Below, in pieces: positions 24,469-33,134 of a stretch of DNA of 64,000 nt. The DNA lies in the NCBI RefSeq assembly GCF_014648635.1, contig NZ_BMRM01000013.1, forward strand, positions 62,001 to 126,000. The letters are read 5' to 3'. The notes under the pieces were generated by a model. That model was not told the origin of the DNA and searched no databases. It saw only the letters and a program-made list of their open reading frames with translations. Source of the stretch: Streptomyces cinerochromogenes (GTDB taxonomy: Bacteria; Actinomycetota; Actinomycetes; Streptomycetales; Streptomycetaceae). Position 1 is the stretch's first letter; each line of letters begins with the position of its first letter. The position numbers were made by a program, and so were the translations under genes.

Positions 24469-27400
24469 TCACGCGCCGGTGTGCAGGTGGGCGGCCCAGG
24501 TGCTGACCAGCCTGGGGTATTGGTCCCGCAGCGACCGGAGCGTCCTGTGCAGTGCCAGGGCCGCGTCGTCCGGGCCGGCTTCGGTTTCGACGAGGTGGCC
24601 GTAGAAGGCCGTGGCGACCCGGAGGGCGGCAGCGTCGTTCACCTGCCACAGGGTGCCGATGACATGGGGGAAGCCGGCGAGCTGGAACGCCGATGTGAGG
24701 TGGATGGCTTCGTCGAGCAGGGGGTCGGCCGCGGTGGCGGCAGTGCTGCAGGCGGACAGGTAGGCGAGCTGGCCCTGCTGGAGGTGCAGGGTGTTCAGGC
24801 GTCGCACGGTCATGGGGGCGCCCTCGTGGTCCGCGAGCAGCAGCGTGCTGTGGGACGGGTCCGTCGGATGGCACAGGGCGTGGCAGGCGAAGTGCACGAT
24901 GGGGTAGTCGGCCACGTGTGTCATGACCTGTGCGCTGGTCGGAGCCGACAGGTGGAGCGATGCGGGGAGCAAGGCCTTCAGGAGGTCGGCTTCTCGACCG
25001 GCGCAGTCAAGTGGCGCGTCAAGTCCGGGAGTTGTCGGCATGGCGACCACGAGCGCCTTGTCCGGGCGCCGGTGGTGGTTCCTGCTGCGCGCACGGGAGA
25101 AGTCCAGCGCGCGGAGACTGGGTGAGAAGGAGGAGACCACGCGGTCCATCACCGTCCGGCGGTCCACGGCGTCGGGGCTGTCGTCGTGGTGGCCGGCCGC
25201 GTGCAACGGGAGTTGTCCCAGCAGTCCTCCCGGTACCCACCACACGCGCGGCCACGGCGTCGACGTCCGGTGCGTCGTGTCGATACCGAGGTGATGCAGC
25301 ACGGGGCCGGTGGCGTTGTCCCAGAGCCAGGCGAGACCCGCCCGCAAGCGGTCCTGGGCGCCCTGGCGCTGCACGGGGTCCAGTCGCGCGTCCGCGGTGT
25401 GCCGCAGCGCCCGCTGGAAGGCCCGGAGCTGACTCCGTACCGCCTGGGGATCGAGTGCGGGCAACTCCAGGTTCGTCACGCCGCCTTCCGTGATGATCAG
25501 GGCATCACTGCGGTACGTGCTGATGTTGTGGACGACGATGGGACCCTGCGCGGCCTGGGCGGTCAGCGACTCGAGGGTCGGGGGCATGGCGAACGAGGCG
25601 AAACCGGGCTGCCGGCGGATCTCCTGGAGCAACGTGGTGAGTTCCTCGGCCGGATGACGGCTGTGAGGGGAGGCCAGCGCCGGTGAGCCACCGGCGGTCT
25701 CCTCCTCCCCCTCCCAGTCACCGTCGGGAAGATGCAGGGCGGAGCGGATGTCGACGAGGTGCCGTGCGAGGGCGGGATGGTGCTGTTGGAGGAGTGCGAC
25801 GTCACCGCGCACCTCAAGCGCCTGACCGATCAGTACCGCGCGGCCCGCCTCCAGCAGCGTCAGAGCCCGCAGTGGCGCGGGATCCAGCCCTTCCACCTCC
25901 CCGCCGGCGAGTGTGAGCGCAACCGCGTCGGCGACGAGGCCCGGGAACGCCGACAACGCGCGCTGCTGCACGTCCCGCGTCTGCTGTCGCGGGGCGGTCT
26001 CGGGCAGCAACCGCACCGCTGTACCGAGAACCCGGGCGGCTTCCCCGGGGTCGTCCGGGGCCAGGATGTCGGCGGCGGCCCGGGCGGCGTGGATCCGGGC
26101 CGTCGGCGCCGCGGTGGGGTACGCGGATGCGCGCACGTAGGCGTCGATCGCCGCGGTGCGGTCGGAGTCGTCGCCGTCGGTGCGGTGACGGTGGTGCAGC
26201 AGTGCGGCCAGTCGTGTGAGGTCGGTGGCGCGGGCCGCCCGCGGCACCGCCGTCGCCTCGACCACACGCCGGGAGACCTCCACGGCTTCGTCAAGGGACC
26301 GGCGGTCCCCGGTGCGAGCGTGACGGAGACGCAGAAGCTCACCGAGACTCGACTGGCATGCCACCCGGTCCGCATCGTGACCGGGCAGAGCGCGGAGTAC
26401 GGCGCGGCACGCCGCGATCAGGTCGTCGAGCGGGCCGAGAGGACCTGCGGGATCCGGTCCCCCGTGCGACCACCAGACGCACAGCGCCCGGTACAGCTCG
26501 TGATCAGGGTCCTCGGCGGTCAGACAGGCCTGTGCCTGTTCCAGCGATCGCAGGACCTCTGCACGATCCCGTTCGTCCCGCCACCGCTCGAAGGCCAGCC
26601 GATGGGCGCACGCGAGATTGAAGTACAGCCGGGCCGGCCCCTGACCGGTGGTGGGGAGCATCCGCGCCAGCTGACGCAGTGCGGTGATCGCGCCCTTGAG
26701 GTCTTCCGGCTCCCCGGCCCGCTCGTAGCGTTCTCGTAGGGCATCGGCCAGGAACCAGTGGTGCGCGGCCTGCTCGTGGTGGCCCGGGGGCGTCGCCGCC
26801 ATGGCGGAGCGCACGGCACGCAGGGCTGTGTCGAGTTCGGGCAGCCGCCCCGAATGCTCGTACAGGGCGAGCCTGGCGCAGGCCAGGGCCAGGTGGGAGT
26901 ACCTGTGGCCGCCGGATTTCAGGTCCTGGAGCAGAGTTTCCTGCATGTCGATCGCCGTGTGAACGCGAAGCTCCGCGTACGGCTGTGTGTCGGGGTTGTC
27001 GAACTGGGCTCTGAGTTCTTCGAGGAAGGCGTCGAAGTCGAGGCGCCCCCCGGCGGTCTGCCGCACGGGGATCGGTACAAGGGCCGCGCTGTAGTCGTCG
27101 ACGGCCTTCTGTACGCCCGGTAAGCCTCCGAGTGTTTCCGGTGGCTCGCTCAGGACTTTCTTCAACTGCTGCGCGTAGGGCCACTCGGGAGATGTCGTCG
27201 GGATGGCGGCCAGCGTCTCGCGTACCTTCACGAGGATCGGCAGCAGTCCGCCGTTCCAGCGGTTGTTCTCAAGGCGCACGACGCCGTGCTCGTCCATGAA
27301 GTAGCCGATGTTCTCCCGTTGCGGAAGGCCGGCGGAGGCGGGGACGTACGGTTGGGCCTTCGTGGCCGCAGCGGCGGCCTCCATGTCCCGCCAGTCGCGG

Positions 27401-29214
27401 GTGACTTGGGACCGCAGTCGGTAGGCGTCCCGAAGGGCGTGCTCGAGCATCGCCACATGCGGGCTGTCGTCGTCCGCGAGCTCCAGTCCCGTGCGGAGTA
27501 CGTCGATCGCCTCGTGCACGTTCGCGGCTTCGTCCGTCACATGGAACCGGAAGGCCAGTGCGTGGCCGAGGCGAAGGAAGTACAGGGGGTACTCGGGATC
27601 TTCCGGGCGCGCAGAGCCTTTCAGCAGCCTGTTGATCTCGATTTCCGTGTCGAGATCCGTGACGCTGCCCGTCAGACGGTAACGGGCGTTGTGTGAGGCG
27701 GCGAGATTGGTCTGCAGGGAGGCGAGCAGCGGGTGACCGGGCGGCGCTTCGTCGACGGACTGGCGGCATGCGGCCACGGACGCGTCGATGTCGCTTTCGC
27801 TCCCGGATTTCTGTGACCGCTTACGCAGGGCCGAGCCCAGGTGGGCCAGCGCGTTGAGGCGTACCGTCGGATCGGGCCCGGGAACCGCCGAGGCCCACCG
27901 GTACCGGCCGATCGCGGAGTCCAGGTCCGCGGGCTCCGACAGGCGCTCCTCCCTCAGCTCCAGGACACGGCCGTGGAGCAGGAGCACCTCGGCGACCTGC
28001 GGAGCACCGTCGGGCAGTCGACGCCTGGTGGTCTCCAGCAGCGCCACCGCCGCGTCGATGTCCTCCCGCGTGCCGGTGGTCTCGAAGCGGGTCGTCAGCA
28101 TCCCGGCCAGGCTGTGGACGACCTCGCTGTGCAGAGGGCCGGCTTCGTCGGTGGTGTGGAGCAGCAGCGTCAGGAGGTGGATGCTCTTGTCGAGATCCGT
28201 GCTCCGCCGGTGCAGTCGGTACAGCTCGGACACCGCCTCGGCGAGGTCGCTGATCTCTGCCACCCGCAGCTCGCGGGGATAGCCGGCAGGGGTGCTCCGG
28301 ACCAGTTCGTCGAAGGCGTCGGCGGCTCCCTGAAGGTCCGCTGCGGACCCGGTCCTTCGGTACCGGCTGTCCAAGGCGGTGGCCAGGGCGTGGAGGCAGG
28401 TCCGCCGATCGGCTTCCTCGGCGTCCGCCAGCGCGCGGTGGGCGTCCTTGACGACTGCGTCGAGTTCCTGCGACCGCGCCGTACGTCTGAGGTGGAGGCG
28501 CGCCATCATGCGCCGTCGGCTCGTCACGTCAGGAGGGGTCGGATGGCCGGCAGGAGTGATCTGCTGGGCCGTGCGGCTCGCTTCGTAGGCTGCCTTCAGA
28601 TCCGCCTCGGCGTCCTCGGAGAGGAAGCGTCCGAACAAGGCGTTGGCCAACGCGTCCAGGCGGCGGGCTCGGTCACCGTGCTCCGGAGGGGTTACGGAAA
28701 CGATGGCTCGGCCCACGTCGACCAGTAGGTCGACCTGCTCCGGCCCATAGGTGCCGCCGGTGGGCAGCACCCTGGCGATGATCTCCTCACGCGGGCCGCT
28801 GGGTGCTTCCCGGAGGCTGCGTGCCCAGGCGGACACCAACACGCTGGGCGGGGGGCCCGCCGAACCGGCGAACGTCTCGTCCAGTCGGTCGGTGAGCAGC
28901 CGCAACGAGCGCTCGGCCAGGACCGGCACCAGGGGGGCCGGGAGGTCCGGCCGCCCAACGCCGTAGCACGGCAGCAGGAGTTCCTCCGCTCTTGCGCGCT
29001 CCCGCGGGGTGTCGCGCCCGGAGCGAACGCGACTGCGGTACCAGTGGAACAGGCCAAGGGCGAAGTGGCTGCGAAAACCGGGGTCGGAATCGAGCGTACC
29101 GGCCAGCTCTCTCGCTTCGGCCTCTGCCTTCTCGTCGAGCAGACGGCCCGGATCACCGTGCGCGTGGAACCACCGCAACCGCGCTTCCATGGACGCCAGT
29201 GCGTCTCGGCCCAC
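24469..29214 (-). CDS. Giant TPR-CHAT domain protein (caspase-like peptidase)
   Basis: A 1581-residue cytoplasmic protein. Most of it (about 1-1200) is helical repeats of TPR type with recurring L-x-x-L-x-x-A-x-x-x-R-y-x-x-T-G-x-x-x-D-L units (for example LATALDSRYRRTGSAADLQ, LAGMLTTRFETTGTREDID and LAASHNARYRLTGSVTDLD). The C-terminal CHAT domain (about 1270-1578) has the caspase-like dyad: His in IVHFACHALCH (about 1443) and Cys in LAYLSACSTAA (about 1489). Bacterial CHAT proteases are activated by partner proteins and cleave effectors in conflict or cell-death systems; the TPR array is the likely sensor. It is the last gene of a three-gene operon behind a membrane protein and a Cys-rich protein. 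Confidence 0.9.
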   Translation of the reverse strand: MGRDALASMEARLRWFHAHGDPGRLLDEKAEAEARELAGTLDSDPGFRSHFALGLFHWYRSRVRSGRDTPRERARAEELLLPCYGVGRPDLPAPLVPVLAERSLRLLTDRLDETFAGSAGPPPSVLVSAWARSLREAPSGPREEIIARVLPTGGTYGPEQVDLLVDVGRAIVSVTPPEHGDRARRLDALANALFGRFLSEDAEADLKAAYEASRTAQQITPAGHPTPPDVTSRRRMMARLHLRRTARSQELDAVVKDAHRALADAEEADRRTCLHALATALDSRYRRTGSAADLQGAADAFDELVRSTPAGYPRELRVAEISDLAEAVSELYRLHRRSTDLDKSIHLLTLLLHTTDEAGPLHSEVVHSLAGMLTTRFETTGTREDIDAAVALLETTRRRLPDGAPQVAEVLLLHGRVLELREERLSEPADLDSAIGRYRWASAVPGPDPTVRLNALAHLGSALRKRSQKSGSESDIDASVAACRQSVDEAPPGHPLLASLQTNLAASHNARYRLTGSVTDLDTEIEINRLLKGSARPEDPEYPLYFLRLGHALAFRFHVTDEAANVHEAIDVLRTGLELADDDSPHVAMLEHALRDAYRLRSQVTRDWRDMEAAAAATKAQPYVPASAGLPQRENIGYFMDEHGVVRLENNRWNGGLLPILVKVRETLAAIPTTSPEWPYAQQLKKVLSEPPETLGGLPGVQKAVDDYSAALVPIPVRQTAGGRLDFDAFLEELRAQFDNPDTQPYAELRVHTAIDMQETLLQDLKSGGHRYSHLALACARLALYEHSGRLPELDTALRAVRSAMAATPPGHHEQAAHHWFLADALRERYERAGEPEDLKGAITALRQLARMLPTTGQGPARLYFNLACAHRLAFERWRDERDRAEVLRSLEQAQACLTAEDPDHELYRALCVWWSHGGPDPAGPLGPLDDLIAACRAVLRALPGHDADRVACQSSLGELLRLRHARTGDRRSLDEAVEVSRRVVEATAVPRAARATDLTRLAALLHHRHRTDGDDSDRTAAIDAYVRASAYPTAAPTARIHAARAAADILAPDDPGEAARVLGTAVRLLPETAPRQQTRDVQQRALSAFPGLVADAVALTLAGGEVEGLDPAPLRALTLLEAGRAVLIGQALEVRGDVALLQQHHPALARHLVDIRSALHLPDGDWEGEEETAGGSPALASPHSRHPAEELTTLLQEIRRQPGFASFAMPPTLESLTAQAAQGPIVVHNISTYRSDALIITEGGVTNLELPALDPQAVRSQLRAFQRALRHTADARLDPVQRQGAQDRLRAGLAWLWDNATGPVLHHLGIDTTHRTSTPWPRVWWVPGGLLGQLPLHAAGHHDDSPDAVDRRTVMDRVVSSFSPSLRALDFSRARSRNHHRRPDKALVVAMPTTPGLDAPLDCAGREADLLKALLPASLHLSAPTSAQVMTHVADYPIVHFACHALCHPTDPSHSTLLLADHEGAPMTVRRLNTLHLQQGQLAYLSACSTAATAADPLLDEAIHLTSAFQLAGFPHVIGTLWQVNDAAALRVATAFYGHLVETEAGPDDAALALHRTLRSLRDQYPRLVSTWAAHLHTGA

Positions 29215-29284
29215 GGCTGTTCACCCCCCGGTCACGCTCCCCGACTCACCTTCCCACGCGAGGAGTCGAACCGCCATCGTGTGG

Positions 29285-30241
29285 TCACACCGGCTGCCTG
29301 GGCTGCGGCCATCCGACGGTCAGGGGAATCACATGGCTCTGCCCCTGCACCAGGAGTGTCATCGCCCGGCCGGTGCGGGCATCGAGTGGACCGTGGTGGT
29401 CCAGGCCCAGCCCACGGGCCAGTTCGGGGGCGTGCAACCGGGTCGCCGCCTCCACGAGTACGGCGTACGTCTCCACCGCCCGGCGGCCTCGCTGCCGTGC
29501 CGTCACGAACAGGCCGGCGACCACAACGGAGGCGGGCCACCAGAGGACGGCGACCGCTGTGTAGAGCACGGCCCAGCCGGCCAGCGTCGTGGCCCTGGTG
29601 ATCCGCTCCCGGGCCTCCCGGATCTCGGTGCGTGCCTGGTCCGGCAGCATGAGCCACAGAAACGGCCAGACACTGGGCAGGTCCAGACCGCACTCCTGCC
29701 GGTAGCGCGTCACGACGGCCTGCACACGGTCCCCCATCCACGTGGGACGGGCGGGACGCTCCTGGGCGGTCGCCAGGACTCTGCTCAGCGCCAGGTCCAG
29801 GTCCAGTTCGCTGACACCGGAAGGCGGGTTGCCGGGAATGCGGCCGCTCAGGTACCGCTCCCTCAGCGCGCCCTCGACCCGATGGGCGTCGTCCCAGCGG
29901 CGCTGCCGGGCCGACACCCGCAGCAGGGCCAGTGCCCGGAGGGGCCGCGGCCAGGACTGCCAGCCCTCCGCGAGCCACAGCCGCTCGACCAGCGAGCCGA
30001 CAGCCGAGGCGGCGAGCCCGACGGTGGCCGCGGCCACCCCGAGCACCACCATGTACACGAGCGCGGAGGCGTTGTCCCGCGGTGCGAGCGTCTCCACCCG
30101 TCCGGCCAGAGACGCGACGTCGAAACCCTTGAGGCGCCGGGCGGCAGCCACCGCGCACACGTACAGCACCCCGGGCAGCACCAGCAGGGTCAGCCAGCGC
30201 TCGGCGAACTTCTTGCCCACCTCCGCGAGCAGACCGGTCAC
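29285..30241 (-). CDS. Membrane protein of the CHAT operon, family unknown
   Basis: A 318-residue protein with about four membrane segments: residues about 16-34 (WLTLLVLPGVLYVCAVAAA), 58-80 (ALVYMVVLGVAAATVGLAAS) and a hairpin at about 218-248 (GWAVLYTAVAVLWW and ASVVVAGLFVTA). A roughly 130-residue cytoplasmic loop lies between, and a soluble tail of about 70 residues ends PLTVGWPQPRQPV. No family recognised. Its start overlaps the preceding gene by four bases and the CHAT gene follows after 70 bases, so the three are probably co-transcribed. A role as membrane anchor or membrane-acting effector for the CHAT protease is inferred only from operon position. Confidence 0.75.
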   Translation of the reverse strand: MTGLLAEVGKKFAERWLTLLVLPGVLYVCAVAAARRLKGFDVASLAGRVETLAPRDNASALVYMVVLGVAAATVGLAASAVGSLVERLWLAEGWQSWPRPLRALALLRVSARQRRWDDAHRVEGALRERYLSGRIPGNPPSGVSELDLDLALSRVLATAQERPARPTWMGDRVQAVVTRYRQECGLDLPSVWPFLWLMLPDQARTEIREARERITRATTLAGWAVLYTAVAVLWWPASVVVAGLFVTARQRGRRAVETYAVLVEAATRLHAPELARGLGLDHHGPLDARTGRAMTLLVQGQSHVIPLTVGWPQPRQPV

Positions 30242-30627
30242 GAGGCGATCCAGGCGAGATCCTCATCGAACAGGGTGCAGCGCGGACGGGTCGCCACGGT
30301 CGCGTCCGGCCGTACCATCCGGGCACAGCGTCCGCGAGGGCAATGGAAGACGATCTCCGTACGACGTGCGGGTCCGAGTCCGCCGGAGGGCACCGTGAGC
30401 GGGCCCCTGCCGACCTCGCCGTACAGGCCCAGCTCGTCACCGGCCTGCCGCAGGGCGTCGTCCAGGGCGTCGAGCGGGCCGGTCAGCACGGCGGTGCCAC
30501 CGCCGCCGGACCGCAGCAGATCGAGGACGGCGTCGAGCGGCGCGGGATCGTCCAGGAGCCGACGGATGCCGTCGGACGTCTCACATATGCGGGCAACGGC
30601 CTTCTTGGCCCTCATCTCCATGTCCAC
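30238..30627 (-). CDS. Cys-containing small protein, first gene of the CHAT operon
   Basis: A 129-residue protein. The N-terminal half is helical (AKKAVARICETSDGIRRLLDDP, LDAVLDLLRSGGGGTAVL) and could be an effector-associated adaptor-type domain. The C-terminal part contains CPRGRCARMV and PRCTLFDEDL, a possible zinc-binding cluster with only three Cys. It is not recognised as a known family. GTG 30627, ATG 30621 or ATG 30615 could each start it; AGGGTGA upstream fits ATG 30621 best. It overlaps the membrane protein gene by four bases (ATGA), evidence for translational coupling. Confidence 0.7.
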   Translation of the reverse strand: MDMEMRAKKAVARICETSDGIRRLLDDPAPLDAVLDLLRSGGGGTAVLTGPLDALDDALRQAGDELGLYGEVGRGPLTVPSGGLGPARRTEIVFHCPRGRCARMVRPDATVATRPRCTLFDEDLAWIAS

Positions 30628-30819
30628 GCGCTCACCCTAGAGTCTGCCGGAGCGGGGTATCCGGGAATCGGCGGCGACAACCGCCCGATCACGGACTTCG
30701 GCCGGACCAGGAGGAATCAAGGAGGTTGGTGGGGCGCGTGCGCACCGGCCGAGGCAGAGCAGCTGGTCATCAGCCTCTCCCCCGTTGCGTGACCGCCGGG
30801 GCGAACCGCTCGCCCCGGG
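30628..30819. promoter_or_regulatory. Promoter region of the CHAT operon
   Basis: About 190 bases upstream of the Cys-rich protein gene, ending at the stop of the PhyH-associated gene. On the plus strand it has two Shine-Dalgarno-like words (AGGAGGAA and AAGGAGG at about 30707-30725) before GTG 30729, but the frame there is a shadow of the minus-strand genes. Confidence 0.35.
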
Positions 30820-31095
30820 TCAGGGGTGGGCGCCTTCCTCCAGCTTCTCGAAGAAGAACTCGTGCTTGGGGAAGGAGACGTCGTACTCGTGGCCGGGATG
30901 CGGCGGCAGCAGCTGGGAGGCCTGGAAGAGGCGCCACCCGTCCTGCAGGGCGGCGAGTGCCGTGGAGTAGGGCGGCTCGTCGCCGTCACCGGTCGTCGGA
31001 CGGGTTCGGCCGGTCCCGTCGTACCGGGACCAGCCCACGACGTCCGAGTCGAGCGCCGAGGAGGCGAGGTAGAGGACCAGAACCTGCTGTCTCAT
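30820..31095 (-). CDS. Hypothetical protein coupled to the PhyH dioxygenase
   Basis: A 91-residue protein: MRQQVLVLYLASSALDSDVVGWSRYDG, then STALAALQDGWRLFQASQLLPPHPGHEYDVSFPKHEFFFEKL (one segment, residues about 46-87). The tail with D-G-W-R-L-F-Q and EYDVSFPKHEFFFEK looks like a small conserved actinobacterial protein often found with dioxygenases. ATG 31095 overlaps the dioxygenase stop by four bases (ATGA), so it is translationally coupled to it. The function is unknown. Confidence 0.75.
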   Translation of the reverse strand: MRQQVLVLYLASSALDSDVVGWSRYDGTGRTRPTTGDGDEPPYSTALAALQDGWRLFQASQLLPPHPGHEYDVSFPKHEFFFEKLEEGAHP

Positions 31096-31910
31096 GCGGT
31101 CCTCCGCGGGGCCGGCCGGTTGCTGACGCGCGTGACCCAGTGGTCGATGTCGAAGGACTCGTCGCCGGTCAGCGCCCGCCACAGCAGGACCCGGTTGTAG
31201 ACCTCCAGTCGGGCGGCGGCTTGCTCGTACCAGGGGAAGTACGTGCCGAGCTCCGCGGTCACGGCCGGGTCGTGCAGGTCGGAGGTGTCCCAGAGCCGCA
31301 CCTGCGGCACGGTCGGGTTGAGGCGGAGCTTGTACAGGGAGCGACGGTGCGCGGTGTCGTTGCGGCGGCCGCTGTGCCAGATGCCGTGGTGCACGAGGAC
31401 GACCGTGCCCGCAGGACAGGTCAGGCGCGTCTGCCCCCTGAGGTTCTGGACGCGGCCGATGTCCGTCTCGTTGATCCTGCGCAGATGGCTTCCCGGCACG
31501 CTGAGCGTGCCGCCCATCTCGGGGGTCACATCGTGCGGGTAGTACATGAGCTGGATGTCGAACGCGTCCGGCCGTACGTCGATGATCGCGTCCGCGTGCA
31601 GGGCCTGTGCCTTCCCCTCGTGGGGCTCGCGCACGTGCACCGCGTGGTGGTCCACGGTCGGCTCCGGGCCGACCAGGCTCTCCACGGCGCCGGCGACGTC
31701 CGGGAGGGCGAGCAGTCCGTGGATGAAGGTGTCCCGGGTGAACGCCCCGCTCAGCGGAGCACCGTAGGGCACCTGCGGTATGCCCTCGGCCAGGGTCGCG
31801 AGGGCCCGTTCGTTGATCTCCTGCGGCACCACCCCGTCCAGGCGCAGGAAGCCCTGCGCGACGAAGCGCGCCATCTGAACCGACGTCAGGAGGTGCTTGC
31901 TGGTTGGCAT
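31092..31910 (-). CDS. Phytanoyl-CoA dioxygenase (PhyH) family Fe(II)/2-oxoglutarate oxygenase
   Basis: A 272-residue protein with a double-stranded beta-helix fold. The iron triad is present: His105 and Asp107 in ALHADAII (HxD) and His179 in HHGIWHSGRRN, with nearby Arg/Asn for 2-oxoglutarate. MGGTLSVPGSHL is the usual PhyH segment. Such enzymes hydroxylate small molecules or lipids; the substrate is unknown. ATG 31910 was chosen because the family N-terminus (FVAQGFLRLDGVVP) begins shortly after. It is divergent from an AraC regulator, its probable controller. Confidence 0.87.
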   Translation of the reverse strand: MPTSKHLLTSVQMARFVAQGFLRLDGVVPQEINERALATLAEGIPQVPYGAPLSGAFTRDTFIHGLLALPDVAGAVESLVGPEPTVDHHAVHVREPHEGKAQALHADAIIDVRPDAFDIQLMYYPHDVTPEMGGTLSVPGSHLRRINETDIGRVQNLRGQTRLTCPAGTVVLVHHGIWHSGRRNDTAHRRSLYKLRLNPTVPQVRLWDTSDLHDPAVTAELGTYFPWYEQAAARLEVYNRVLLWRALTGDESFDIDHWVTRVSNRPAPRRTA

Positions 31911-31983
31911 GCGACGAACGTACGGGCCGGGCTCGTCCGGGTCGTGGGCCGAAATCGTCCACTGCTGGTTAGTTTTCACCCTC

Positions 31984-32778
31984 ATGGAGTTCACCACGCC
32001 ACGGCTCGACGAGCCGCCCGCAGTGGTCGATGCCGGGATCGGGGTGCACGGCGTCTCCACCGCGCACGACGTCTTCCGGCTGCCCGACCTGTGGCAGCTG
32101 CACCTTTACCACTACGAGGGTGTCCTGTCCCTCGGGCGGTCGGTCCACCCCATACGACCCGGCCACGTCAGCCTGGTACCGCCGGACACGGAGGTGCACT
32201 TCCACTACCGGGGCCGGTCGGAGCACGTCTACGTCCACCTCCGGCTGCACGGCGGCGGAACCGCGCGGAGAGTCCCGGTGATGCAGGACGCCGCGGCCGA
32301 GAGCACCCGCCTGGCCGATCTGCTCCGGAACGCCGTGACGGCCATGCCGACTTCTCCCGCGCGAACCACCGCCGAGGTGTGGGCGGCTCTGTGGCGCATC
32401 GCCGAGTTGCCCGGGATCGAGGGAGCCGGACCCGGGCGCCACCATCCCCTCGTGGCCGCCGCACAGGCCCACGTCGAGGAGCACCTGGCCGGCCCGCTGT
32501 CCGTACCGGACATCGCTCGCGCGGTCGGGATCTCCCACACCCACCTGACGCGCGTGTTCCGTGCCGAGACCGGCCGCACGGTCGTGTCGTACATCCGGCA
32601 CCGGCGCCTCCAACGCGCACGCCACCTCCTGCTGTCGTCCACCCTGTCCGTCACCGCCATCGCCGCGGCCGTGGGCATCGCCGACCTCCAGGCCTTCAAC
32701 AAGGCCTGCCGCCGCGAGCTGGGCGCGAGCCCGCGTGACGTACGTGCGAGGGGGCGGGAGGGAACAGGCCGAGGCTGA
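31984..32778 (+). CDS. AraC family transcriptional regulator
   Basis: A 264-residue protein with a cupin-like sensor domain (about 10-130; LWQLHLYHYEGVLSLG, HPIRPGHVSLVPPDTEVHF, a pattern seen in sugar-responsive AraC members) and a C-terminal double helix-turn-helix (about 165-260; LSVPDIARAVGISHTHLTRVF and SVTAIAAAVGIADLQAFNKACRR). It is divergent from the PhyH operon across 73 bases, which fits control of that operon and itself. Confidence 0.87.
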   Translation: MEFTTPRLDEPPAVVDAGIGVHGVSTAHDVFRLPDLWQLHLYHYEGVLSLGRSVHPIRPGHVSLVPPDTEVHFHYRGRSEHVYVHLRLHGGGTARRVPVMQDAAAESTRLADLLRNAVTAMPTSPARTTAEVWAALWRIAELPGIEGAGPGRHHPLVAAAQAHVEEHLAGPLSVPDIARAVGISHTHLTRVFRAETGRTVVSYIRHRRLQRARHLLLSSTLSVTAIAAAVGIADLQAFNKACRRELGASPRDVRARGREGTGRG

Positions 32779-33134
32779 AGCCGGGCTGACGGCCCCGCTG
32801 TCGAAGCGCATCGACTCCGCCATTCGCCGTCGCAGACTCTGCCGGACTCCGGCAACCGAGCCTGCGAAAGAAACTTTCTTTGTGCGCGCACTCTTGTTTC
32901 GCGCGAAACAGGTCCGTTAGCTTCGCCTGTCGAGTGAAGCGCTTCGACACCCTTCCACCGGGAAATGGGCCGCCACCATGCCACACGAGTCGAACCGCGC
33001 AAGCGTCGGCGGCGCAGCGGCGTCGGTCGCGGGGGCGGTCGTGCCGAGCCGGTGGAGCACCGACTTCCGCGTCGGTCAGCCGACCGGCTCCCGGCTCGCG
33101 GACCCCCTCCCGTACACCGAAAGGACCTGGTGGC
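32779..33134 (+). promoter_or_regulatory. Regulatory leader of the GH43-GH5 operon with three palindromes
   Basis: Three inverted repeats occur in 80 bases. AAAGAAA-C-TTTCTTT at 32867-32881 is perfect, GTTTCGCGCGAAAC at 32896-32909 is perfect, and GAAGCGCTTC at 32936-32945 has the CG-centred core typical of LacI-family operators. The first lies in an AT-rich patch likely to be the promoter. A 190-base 5' leader follows, with chance open frames but no convincing gene. Confidence 0.65.

Noticed and set aside
23440..30627. The trypsin-like protease as a fourth member of the CHAT operon, as in some protease-gasdermin systems
   Set aside because: It has a Sec signal peptide and is separated from the CHAT gene by 258 bases, so it acts outside the cell under its own promoter.
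30726..32738. A plus-strand frame of 670 codons starting TTG-GTG behind AAGGAGG
   Set aside because: It is antisense to the PhyH operon and then out of frame through the AraC gene. The composition is Arg/Gly-rich without domain signatures.
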